Shown in pieces: positions 35,081 through 42,927 of a stretch of DNA of 64,000 nt. The translations under genes and the position numbers were made by a program. Numbering within the stretch: position 1 is the first letter of the stretch; each line of letters starts with the position of its first letter. The notes below the pieces were generated by a model. It worked only from the letters and a program-made list of their open reading frames with translations, made no database searches and was not told the origin of the DNA. This stretch comes from Rhodoplanes sp. Z2-YC6860 (lineage in GTDB: Bacteria > Pseudomonadota > Alphaproteobacteria > Rhizobiales > Xanthobacteraceae): assembly GCF_001579845.1 (NCBI RefSeq), contig NZ_CP007440.1:4858029-4922028 (forward strand), given 5' to 3'.

Positions 35081-35669
35081 ACAGGCCCGGGCCGACATCG
35101 CCCGCAGACGAAAGCGCTGGCGATCCTGGCAGGCCGGTCTCGATCCACGGCGTTTGGTCTTCATCGACGAAACCTGGATCAAGACCAGCATGGCCCCACT
35201 GCGCGGATGGGGACGCAAGGGCGATCGCCTGCGAGCTTACGCGCCGCATGGTCATTGGCGGACGCTGACCTTCCTCGGCGCGCTCCGCCACGACGGCCTC
35301 ACAGCCCCTTGCGTGTTCGATGGCCCGATCAACGGCGAGTGCTTCCGAGCCTATGTCCAGCAGCAACTCGTTCCCGCACTGAAGGCCGGCGATATTGTCG
35401 TCATGGACAACCTCGGAAGCCACAAGGCTGCCGTGCTGCGACAGATCATAAGAGCAGCCGGAGCCAGGCTCTGGTACCTGCCGCCCTACTCGCCGGACCT
35501 CAATCCGATCGAGCAGGCCTTCGCCAAGATCAAACATTGGATGCGCATGGCTCAAAGGCGCACCATCGACGATGTCTGGCGCCAAATCGGCAGCCTCGTC
35601 ACAACCATAGGCCCCCGCGAATGCAGCAACTACTTCGCAAACGCCGGATACGCTTCCGTCAAATTGTGA
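35016..35669 (+). CDS. IS630-family transposase, catalytic part (OrfB, by -1 frameshift)
   Basis: Coherent coding starts at about 35058 in the -1 frame: KKTLFALEQARADIARRR. The DDE catalytic triad is recognisable as FIDETWIKTSM (first Asp), VVMDNLGSHKA (second Asp) and YSPDLNPIEQAFAKIK (Glu/Asp), as in IS630/Tc1-mariner enzymes. The ATG at 35016 lies before the slippage point in this frame and is probably not the natural start; the active product is a fusion of about 316 residues. Confidence 0.88.
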   Translation: MPCGCSCGAKTCGSKKTLFALEQARADIARRRKRWRSWQAGLDPRRLVFIDETWIKTSMAPLRGWGRKGDRLRAYAPHGHWRTLTFLGALRHDGLTAPCVFDGPINGECFRAYVQQQLVPALKAGDIVVMDNLGSHKAAVLRQIIRAAGARLWYLPPYSPDLNPIEQAFAKIKHWMRMAQRRTIDDVWRQIGSLVTTIGPRECSNYFANAGYASVKL

Positions 35670-35724
35670 ACCGCTCTAGGCGCTCCTTAGCTTGGTTTTT
35701 AGTTCTTCAGGGGACTGCCGTAAG

Positions 35725-35853
35725 ATGGGAATAGTAAGCATGCTTCGTGCCGATCCCCGCCAGCGAAGCATTGACGGGCGGATCGCCACGATTGACCCAA
35801 AAGATTTGACGGAAACCGCCTCCGATTATGCGCAATTCCGTACCGTTCATTAA
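35725..35853 (+). CDS. Possible 42-residue small protein
   Basis: Starts ATG GGA ATA and ends TAA at 35853. The peptide contains LRADPRQRSIDGRIATIDPK and no membrane segment or Cys. No clear ribosome site, and it lies just outside the IS630 end, so it may be the tail of an interrupted gene. Not recognised. Confidence 0.25.
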   Translation: MGIVSMLRADPRQRSIDGRIATIDPKDLTETASDYAQFRTVH

Positions 35854-35880
35854 CGTGCACCCGGTAGTTGTGATCTCATA

Positions 35881-36519
35881 ATGGAACCAAACATGCAGGC
35901 GAAGGGCTCAACAGCCGAAACGGAAGCTCCCCAGCATCTCCGCACGCGCGGTCACTCGGGGAAGCTCGCCGCTATAGCCGGCGTCCTCATGTATGTCTCC
36001 TACGGCTGGGCCGCATCGCAGTGGACGAATCCTTGGCTCGTCGTGGCCGCCCTGATCATGGGCACGTTCCTTCCGTTTTACGCACGCGGAACCAACCAGA
36101 TCGACAACGTGCTGGTCGCCTCAAGCTCGCTGGTCACTGCCGGTAGGTTTGGGCGCTATATCGCTCAGTTGCTCTTCAACCTGTTCCTGTTCACTTTGCT
36201 GATCGAAGGCACGGTTATCAGCCATGAGAGCATCGCGCCGATAGGAGGCATATTGGGCGCCGCCGCGTTCACCACGCTGGTGTCGCAAGGCGGCCAATAT
36301 GTCGCCGTGCTACTTGCGTCGAAGGGGTTGGGCAATCGAGACGCCAACGTGCTCGTCTCTCTTTGCGTTACCGTCGTGTTCACCGCGTTCGCGATGCTGG
36401 GCTATGCGGGTGTTCGCGATGCATTCAGAATCGTCAGCCTTACGGTCGGCGGTCTGATGTTCGTCACGGGCCTCGTCCAAGACTTTCGCCGGCTGCGCCG
36501 ACGTCGCGCTTTAGTTTAA
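35881..36519 (+). CDS. Integral membrane protein of unknown function
   Basis: 212 residues with about six hydrophobic segments, for example LAAIAGVLMYVSYGWAA, LVVAALIMGTFLPFYA, LLFNLFLFTLLIEGTVI and VLVSLCVTVVFTAFAML. The N-terminal 25 residues and the C-terminal RRLRRRRALV are charged and probably cytoplasmic. A second possible start is at M5. No family recognised. It sits at the left end of the carbamoyltransferase/methyltransferase/signalling block. Confidence 0.7.
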   Translation: MEPNMQAKGSTAETEAPQHLRTRGHSGKLAAIAGVLMYVSYGWAASQWTNPWLVVAALIMGTFLPFYARGTNQIDNVLVASSSLVTAGRFGRYIAQLLFNLFLFTLLIEGTVISHESIAPIGGILGAAAFTTLVSQGGQYVAVLLASKGLGNRDANVLVSLCVTVVFTAFAMLGYAGVRDAFRIVSLTVGGLMFVTGLVQDFRRLRRRRALV

Positions 36520-36715
36520 AAACAATCGATAAGTACCAGAAGTTGTACAACTTTGGCTCGTTGAAGTCGAAGTTCCAGCGACGTAATTAACCATTCGTTA
36601 ATTCTTTCCTTTCTTCTACGAATCCTTCCGACTAAAATTAATTTTTACCGTGCTGCCGGGAACGCTCGCGCGTGGCGCGACGCCCGCTTCCTCCAGTCGG
36701 ACAGTAGAGTGGAAT

Positions 36716-37768
36716 ATGGTGATACGTAGAGCGCTCACCAAAGCGACCGACACGATCCCGAAGCACGCAATCTCGCTTGAAGATTTCACCCGAGAAGCCA
36801 TCGAAGCCTGCTTCGGTCTGGCTGAAGCCTTCGAACGCTCCCCGACTTCAGCCTATTCATCGCTGGCCGACGGACGGGTCGCCGCCATTCTCTGGTATCA
36901 ACAATCGTTCCGAACACGCATTGGGTTCGAGGTCGCGATGCTTCGTCTCGGCGGCCGCATCACCGGATTTCCGGAACCCAGCAGCAGCCGCTCCAACGGC
37001 TTCTATCAAGAATCCCTCGAGGACGTCGTCCGCTTCGGCGGCGCCATCGTCGATTGCATTATCATGCGGCACTATGAGAAGGGTGCCCTGGCGCGCGCGG
37101 CGGCAGCATCGCCTGTTCCGGTGCTCAGCGGCGGTGATGGTTTCGGCGAGCATCCGAGCCAAGCGCTTGGCGACCTTTATCACCTCCGTAAATCCTTCGG
37201 CCGCATCGACGGCTTGAAAATCGGCATCGTCGGCGATCTCGAATGGCGGGCACTGCGCTCGCTCGCGATCGGCCTTTCGAAATTCGACACCGAGCTCTAC
37301 ATCCTGCCGCCACCGGGCAAGACCGGTATTCCGCCGGACGTACGGGCGTCGCTTGCCGGAAATGGAATGCATCCGAAAACGGCCACAGACATCAACGAAC
37401 TGCTTTCGGTCTGCGATGCCGTCACCACGCTCGGCATCGACCAGAGCGACTTCGACAAGGCCAAGTCGGAAAAAGCCAAAGCCATCTCAACGCCGTCCTC
37501 ACACAAGATCACCGCCCAAGGACTCGCCAGGGCCGGGCATGACGTTGCAGTCATGCATGTCGGACCGATCACCGACGAGATCGACCGCTCGATCGACGGA
37601 ACTACCGCGGCCCACTACTTCGACGAAGCGCGCGATGGCATGTGGATGCGGATGGCCGTCCTGGCCTCGATCTTTGATCGGAGCGCCGCCGTCAGCGAAC
37701 GTTCGCGCCCCGTGCGGATCGTACGCGAAAATTGGTTTCCGAAGCCCAAGGAGCTTGTGGCGTCCTGA
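36716..37768 (+). CDS. Divergent aspartate/ornithine carbamoyltransferase-like protein
   Basis: 350 residues with the transcarbamylase two-domain order. The carbamoyl-phosphate loop is SFRTRIGFEVAMLRLGG where the family has STRTR, so Phe replaces Thr. Other conserved parts remain: IMRHYEKGA, GEHPSQALGDLYHL (family HPTQALLDL) and MHVGPITDEID (family MHPGP). The second-substrate segment is changed: the usual RxQxER element reads LGIDQSDFDKA. It likely keeps carbamoyl-phosphate binding but uses a different acceptor, or has lost catalysis. A methyltransferase gene follows 29 bp later. A weak GTG at 36650 could start a longer form. Confidence 0.75.
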   Translation: MVIRRALTKATDTIPKHAISLEDFTREAIEACFGLAEAFERSPTSAYSSLADGRVAAILWYQQSFRTRIGFEVAMLRLGGRITGFPEPSSSRSNGFYQESLEDVVRFGGAIVDCIIMRHYEKGALARAAAASPVPVLSGGDGFGEHPSQALGDLYHLRKSFGRIDGLKIGIVGDLEWRALRSLAIGLSKFDTELYILPPPGKTGIPPDVRASLAGNGMHPKTATDINELLSVCDAVTTLGIDQSDFDKAKSEKAKAISTPSSHKITAQGLARAGHDVAVMHVGPITDEIDRSIDGTTAAHYFDEARDGMWMRMAVLASIFDRSAAVSERSRPVRIVRENWFPKPKELVAS

Positions 37769-37797
37769 GAATTGCCGCGTCGGAAGGAGTATGCGTC

Positions 37798-38835
37798 ATG
37801 ATGACCACGGACGATCTCTTCGTAGCCGCCTGCAAAATCGGACGTTCGGCACCGGAATTGGCCGATCTCCTGCGCCGCATCTATACCTCGGAGGACTACT
37901 CGGCATGGCGAGGAACGCTCGCCGAACGCGTCCCGTTCCGGCCGGCCGATAAGGGCGAATACGCCGCGCTCGAAGCAGCAGGGCTCGGCCGCGACGGCTC
38001 CCTCGCCGTCAAGATCAACATGATGGAAACCCGCATCTTCATAACGGACGGCGTATGGACGCGCCCCGAAAATCGCGTCTTCCCCTTCTGTGACGAGAGC
38101 GCGACGTTGCTCACCCAGGTCCGGGCGAGAAAACTGGATGAATGGGCCGACGTGGTGGTCGATCTCGCGACCGGGTGCGGTCACAACATCATCGCCATGA
38201 AGGGCGACGCCAGCAAGGCCGGCTTCGACATCAATCCCAGAGCGATCGTCTACGCGGTCATGAACCGGGCCCTCAACGTTCAAGACGGCCGCGATCTCGT
38301 CTTCTGCAGCAACGACATCCGCGATGGCATCCCCAAGCTGTTCGATCCGGGCGCCGGCACCAAAGTGCTGTTCGTCGCGAACATGCCGTTCGCTCCGGCG
38401 CCGCCTCGTTCGGAGGTGCCGGTCACCACCAACGGCGGCAAGTCCGGCATCGACCTCCAGCTCGCGACCTTCACCGCGATCCGCCGTTTCGCGAAAGAAA
38501 CCGGCGCGCAGGTCAGAGCGGTCATCCTGGGCATTACCGCAGGCAATGCCGCTGATGGCGTCTGGGATCTCGCCTCGGAAGCGCAAACCCACCTGGGCGG
38601 CGACGCGGCTTGGAATATCCTGTCCGACGAGAAGATCTTCCGGATCAACGGCGTTCGACAGATCGAGAATCCGTCCCCTGTCGTACCCGCCCTTAGGCGT
38701 TTCGGCTCATGCCGGCTCTACTACGACGCGGATCGGGTCGACACGATGAGTCAACAGTTTGGCGAAGTCGGAGCCGAACTCCTGCGCTCCGGACGGCCGG
38801 ACTTGGCCTACGGCGTGGTCGACGCAAGACTCTGA
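37798..38835 (+). CDS. SAM-dependent methyltransferase-like protein
   Basis: 345 residues. Motif I of class I methyltransferases is VVDLATGCGHN, followed by an acid at the end of strand 2 (GFDINPRAI) and a motif-IV-like VANMPFAPAP. The last is NPPF/NPPY in N- or Q-methyltransferases, here NMPF, so the substrate may be an amide or amine nitrogen or something new. The N-terminal 100 residues are not recognised. The start at 37798 has AAGGAG. It is 29 bp downstream of the carbamoyltransferase-like gene, and the two probably act in one pathway. Confidence 0.7.
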   Translation: MMTTDDLFVAACKIGRSAPELADLLRRIYTSEDYSAWRGTLAERVPFRPADKGEYAALEAAGLGRDGSLAVKINMMETRIFITDGVWTRPENRVFPFCDESATLLTQVRARKLDEWADVVVDLATGCGHNIIAMKGDASKAGFDINPRAIVYAVMNRALNVQDGRDLVFCSNDIRDGIPKLFDPGAGTKVLFVANMPFAPAPPRSEVPVTTNGGKSGIDLQLATFTAIRRFAKETGAQVRAVILGITAGNAADGVWDLASEAQTHLGGDAAWNILSDEKIFRINGVRQIENPSPVVPALRRFGSCRLYYDADRVDTMSQQFGEVGAELLRSGRPDLAYGVVDARL

Positions 38836-38978
38836 GCGCCTGGCCGGACGGCGTCTTCGGCCAGCAGCGTTTGGTGTCCATGGCGCTGGTGAGGCGCGAA
38901 TGACCCGCCCGCCGGCCGCGAGGAAGATCGTCGGCAACGCCTGGATTTTCACGCGCTGGGCAGTCTCACGATTCCGCT

Positions 38979-39294
38979 TCAAGTGGTCGGGAGATCATTG
39001 TGAACCACCTTGACCGCGTTATTCTTGGAGGCTGCCTCGTCCGCCCTGCAGCCGTACTTCGGCGGCTGGACCATGGCGCAGCCGGCCGGGACCCGCTGCT
39101 CGTAGGCCAACACGATATCGAGAGAATGTCAGGATTGACCCAAAGCTTGGTGATCAGGGCATCCGCGATCGCATTGACCGTCTCCTTCGATGGGATTTTT
39201 AGACCTGGCGGCAAGGATTCAGGCGCCCCTGTCCGGAGGCGGGGCCCGGCAGAAACAACAGAAAAGCAGCCGTCAGAACATCAATCTTACGCAT
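38979..39294 (-). pseudogene. Degraded small exported protein
   Basis: On the minus strand the ATG at 39294 opens a signal peptide (KIDVLTAAFLLFLPGPASG). Coding then needs two frame changes: LPPGLKIPSKETVNAIADA with LITKLWVNPDILS, then DIVLAYEQRVPAGCAMVQP with KYGCRADEAASKNNAVKVV, ending at TGA (38979-38981). The pieces share protein-like composition and a Cys pair. It could be chance, but three consecutive coherent segments argue for a decayed gene. Confidence 0.4.
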
Positions 39295-39346
39295 AGATTT
39301 CCATAGATTTCAGAACCTCCGGACCAAAACCGAGCGAAGTCCGCAA

Positions 39347-41611
39347 ATGGCCCGGCGTCAAGCGAGGGTCGCGCCTCGGCAAAGGTTAACAATCTACAAA
39401 CGTCCCCCGCCGACCTCCTTGCAAGCTCAAAAAGAATATCTTTATCGGTGGCCTGTAAAACCGCACGCAGGAGAGGCCCCCTTGCGTGCCGCTGTTGATA
39501 CCTTCGTGGAGCATGTCTTCAAGCGCCACCCGGCAGCTTTCTGGCCTGGCGTCGTGGCAGGGCTTGGTGCGTTCGCTTGCCTCATCGCGGATCGGAGCGG
39601 CACGGCGGCCGCCCTGCTGACGGCGGCGACAATTCTGCTCAGCGCAAGCGGCCGTATCCGCGTTGCCGACTCATCCGGTATCGACGCAGTGCAGCGCGCT
39701 TCGGAGATGGAGAAAGCCCTCGCCCACATGAGCCAGGGCATCGTGCTCGTCGACGAGCACAACGACATCGCCGTCATCAACAAGCGCGCCACGGAGCTGC
39801 TCCACTTGCCCGAGGAGTTCGTGACATCGCGCCCGTCTTATCCGGAAGTCCTTGAATATCAAAAGCAGAGCGGCGAGTACGACAACGCCTCGAAAGCCGT
39901 GAAGGACTTCGTCGCCGCTGGCGCCAAGGTCGAGAAGTTCGGCATCTACGAACGCGCGACGCGCGACGGAAAGACCCTCGAAATCCACAGCGTGCCGTTC
40001 ATCGGGCCCGATGGCCAGCCACGCGGATTTGTCAGGTCGTATTTGGAAGTGACCGAGCGCGCCGAAGCCAAGCGAAACCTTGAGGAAACTCTCCGGCGCT
40101 TGGAAGAGGAACGCGATCGCCGCGAGATATTCTTCGCAAACATCAGCCACGAGATGCGGACGCCCCTGAACGGCATCATCGGCATGATCGAACTCCTCAA
40201 GGACTTGGAACTGGACGATACCCACCACGAATACTTCCGTTCGATCTGCGCCTCCGCCGACCACCTGCAGGGCCTGATAAACGACACCCTCGACATGTCG
40301 AAGATGCGCATCGAAGGCGGCTTGGCGCTCGATCGGGCGCCATTCGACATCGAACGCGCACTCAACGAAGTGATCTCAAATCAGGGGCCGCGCGCCCGCT
40401 CGAAGGGTATCGCCCTCACCGCCGAAATAGACCCGCGTGTTCCGCGCGCACTGATCGGAGACGAGCTTCGCGTTAAACAGATCATGTTCAATCTGATCGG
40501 AAACGCGATCAAGTTCACGGATGCAGGCCAAGTCGTCGTACAGCTGTCCCCGGCGGGGCAAACCGACGAAGAAAAGGCCGGGATCGAATTTCGGGTCGAA
40601 GATACCGGCGTCGGTATCGCCGCCGACGACATCGCAAAACTCTGCACGCCATTCACACAAGTCGACGGCTCCCTGTCCCGTCGCCACGAGGGCAGCGGCC
40701 TGGGTCTGTCGATCTCCAAGGGATTGGTCGAACAGATGGGCGGAAAGCTCTCCATCGAGAGCCAGATCAATCGCGGCTCGACCTTCTCGTTCGCGGTCAG
40801 TTTCCCGCGCGACAACAGCGGCAAACCTGCAGCGCGCCAGTACGCTCGCAACGTCAACGCCCGCTATTCGATCCTGGTCGCCGAAGACAATGAAACGAAC
40901 CAGACTGTCGCCCGTGAAATACTCAAGCGAATGGGCCACGAAGTCGACGTCGTGGTCGACGGCCTACAGGCCGTCCAGGCCGCAGCGCGCAAGCGCTACG
41001 ACCTGATCCTGATGGACCTGATGATGCCGCATCTTAACGGCTTCCAGGCCGCAACGAAGATCCGCGCGCTGCCGACCGGCAGCGCAAACACGCCGATCCT
41101 CGCTCTGACTGCGAGCACTCTCAAGGGACAGATGGATCGCATACGCGGTGCCGGCATGAACGGCGCGGCGGGCAAGCCATTCACGCGCGCCCAGCTGCGG
41201 TCCGCCATCGAACGCGTGATGGCGGGCGTCGAGACAGAGTCTTCGCCCGAGCAGCCTGAGGACGTGACAGCCCGCGGTGACGAGAACGAGCCGCAATGCG
41301 ACCGCACCATCCTGAACGCATTCATGGAAGAGATGGGTGAAGAAGCGGGTCGCGAGATGATCGAGACCTTCATGCGGACCACCCAAAACAAGATCGCCGC
41401 ACTGGCGGTGATCGCGAAGAACGCATCCGCACTGGAGCGGGAGGCGCATTCCCTTAAATCGAGCGCCGGCATCTTTGGATTCCGCGCCCTTTCGGCCAAA
41501 GCCGCCGAAATCGAGATCAACGCACGCAAGATCGACGGGAATGACATCGCTCCCACCTTGGATGAGCTGCGGCGCACGTTTGAGGAAACGCGCCGCAGTA
41601 TCGCGGCATAG
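39347..41611 (+). CDS. Hybrid sensor histidine kinase with PAS, receiver and Hpt domains
   Basis: 754 residues from the ATG at 39347. Order: a membrane pair at about residues 64-100, a PAS domain (about 118-240, MSQGIVLVDEHNDIAVIN), the phospho-acceptor box with His268 (FFANISHEMRTPLNG), an ATP-binding domain (NLIGNAIKFT, DTGVGIA, GSGLGLSI), a receiver with Asp557 (LILMDLMMPHLNG), and a C-terminal Hpt domain with His701 (REAHSLKSSAG). All phosphorelay residues are intact. A TTG at 39482 with AGGAG upstream is a plausible shorter start. The EAL regulator begins 10 bp downstream and is the expected partner. Confidence 0.94.
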   Translation: MARRQARVAPRQRLTIYKRPPPTSLQAQKEYLYRWPVKPHAGEAPLRAAVDTFVEHVFKRHPAAFWPGVVAGLGAFACLIADRSGTAAALLTAATILLSASGRIRVADSSGIDAVQRASEMEKALAHMSQGIVLVDEHNDIAVINKRATELLHLPEEFVTSRPSYPEVLEYQKQSGEYDNASKAVKDFVAAGAKVEKFGIYERATRDGKTLEIHSVPFIGPDGQPRGFVRSYLEVTERAEAKRNLEETLRRLEEERDRREIFFANISHEMRTPLNGIIGMIELLKDLELDDTHHEYFRSICASADHLQGLINDTLDMSKMRIEGGLALDRAPFDIERALNEVISNQGPRARSKGIALTAEIDPRVPRALIGDELRVKQIMFNLIGNAIKFTDAGQVVVQLSPAGQTDEEKAGIEFRVEDTGVGIAADDIAKLCTPFTQVDGSLSRRHEGSGLGLSISKGLVEQMGGKLSIESQINRGSTFSFAVSFPRDNSGKPAARQYARNVNARYSILVAEDNETNQTVAREILKRMGHEVDVVVDGLQAVQAAARKRYDLILMDLMMPHLNGFQAATKIRALPTGSANTPILALTASTLKGQMDRIRGAGMNGAAGKPFTRAQLRSAIERVMAGVETESSPEQPEDVTARGDENEPQCDRTILNAFMEEMGEEAGREMIETFMRTTQNKIAALAVIAKNASALEREAHSLKSSAGIFGFRALSAKAAEIEINARKIDGNDIAPTLDELRRTFEETRRSIAA

Positions 41612-41621
41612 GAGCGTGACG

Positions 41622-42839
41622 ATGATCGCTGGCAAGCTCGCACAATCGATGGGACTCAGACGCGCGCCGACCAAACGCCTGCTCGTGATCGACGATGACG
41701 AGATCCAGCGCATGCACGTGCGCGGACTCGCCCAGACCGTCGGCTATACGGTCGACCCCGCAGCATCGATCGCAGAAGCGCAGCACCAGATGGCTGTGTG
41801 CACCTACGACGTCATGGTGGTCGACCTCGCTCTTGATGGCGAGGATGGGATCGAGGTTCTGCGCGCCATCAAGGCGGCCGGCCAGAATCCCGAAATCGTC
41901 GTCATATCCGGCAGTGAAGATCGCATCCGTGACGCCGTGGTCGGCTACGGCCGCACCATCGGGCTCTCCATGCTGGGCGAGCTTCGCAAGCCGATGCAGC
42001 CCACCCAATTCAAGGCCTACCTGAGCAACGCCTCACAACGCGCAGTCCGAAAGGCAGAGCGCGCGGCCGCTCCGGATATCCTTCGGCCCGAGCTCATGCG
42101 CGCCATCTCCGATGGCGCCATCTACGCGTCGTACCAGCCGCAGATCGATCTTGCCTCCGGCCTGATGGTCGGCGCTGAAGCGCTCGCGCGCTGGCAATCC
42201 CCCATCCACGGCAGCGTCCCACCTGACGTCTTCGTCGCTGCGGCGGAACGTCACGGCCTCGAAAGACAGCTCACCGACCTGATCCTCAGTCAGGCGCTGC
42301 AGGCAGCGAAACCATGGGTCGCTCGTTGTCCGAACTTCCGCGTCGCCGTCAACGTTCCGGCGACGGTATTTTCCAAGATAGAGTTCGCGGACAGCGTCTT
42401 CGCGATGCTCAGCTGGGTCGGCCTGCCGCCAGCCAACCTGACCCTCGAACTGACGGAATCGGGCGCGCTAGGGGACATTGCCGCCAGCATCGACGTCATG
42501 TGTCGGCTCCGCATCGGCGGCGTGCACCTGTCGCTCGACGACTACGGCACAGGCTTCTCGTCTCTCGCTCGCCTGCGCGCCTCTCCGGTCGGAGAGCTCA
42601 AGATCGACCGGTCGTTCGTGACCAACATGGATACGGACAACTATTCGAATATCATCGTGCAGGCGACTATCGCGATGGCCAAAAAGATTGGCATGCGCAT
42701 CGTCGCCGAAGGCATTGAGACCAAGGCTGTGGCCGACATGCTCGCACGCGAAGGCGCCGACATCGGCCAGGGTTACCTCTACGCCAGGCCCATGGTCGCC
42801 GCAGAGATCGCACCACGCCTTCCAGCAAGCTGCTCCTGA
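41622..42839 (+). CDS. Response regulator with EAL domain (cyclic-di-GMP phosphodiesterase)
   Basis: 405 residues. The receiver has LLVIDDDEIQ and phospho-acceptor Asp68 (VMVVDLALDGEDG). The EAL domain is complete: VGAEALARWQSP, the Asn in AVNVPATVFS, Glu in LELTESG, the acid pair in LDDYGTGFSS, Lys in ELKIDRSFV, AEGIET and the closing QGYLYARPM. It should hydrolyse cyclic-di-GMP to pGpG when active. GGAGCG precedes the ATG. The gene is 10 bp after the hybrid kinase, which should phosphorylate it, and 88 bp before the ABC importer genes. Confidence 0.94.
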   Translation: MIAGKLAQSMGLRRAPTKRLLVIDDDEIQRMHVRGLAQTVGYTVDPAASIAEAQHQMAVCTYDVMVVDLALDGEDGIEVLRAIKAAGQNPEIVVISGSEDRIRDAVVGYGRTIGLSMLGELRKPMQPTQFKAYLSNASQRAVRKAERAAAPDILRPELMRAISDGAIYASYQPQIDLASGLMVGAEALARWQSPIHGSVPPDVFVAAAERHGLERQLTDLILSQALQAAKPWVARCPNFRVAVNVPATVFSKIEFADSVFAMLSWVGLPPANLTLELTESGALGDIAASIDVMCRLRIGGVHLSLDDYGTGFSSLARLRASPVGELKIDRSFVTNMDTDNYSNIIVQATIAMAKKIGMRIVAEGIETKAVADMLAREGADIGQGYLYARPMVAAEIAPRLPASCS

Positions 42840-42927
42840 GCTTGGAGTGCCGGCAAAGCATTCGTTAAGAAGTGAGGCATTACAAGGATTACAAGGATAC
42901 CGGAACGGTCTTCAAGGATTCAACGTC

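Larger units (their letters stand above)
34628..35678 (+). mobile_element. IS630-family insertion sequence, apparently complete
   Basis: Bounded by perfect 13-bp inverted ends including the TA target: TAGAGCGGTTCAC at 34628 and GTGAACCGCTCTA ending 35678. It is about 1.05 kb long and contains two overlapping frames joined by an A8 slippery run at 35057-35064. TA duplication is the family rule. Confidence 0.9.
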
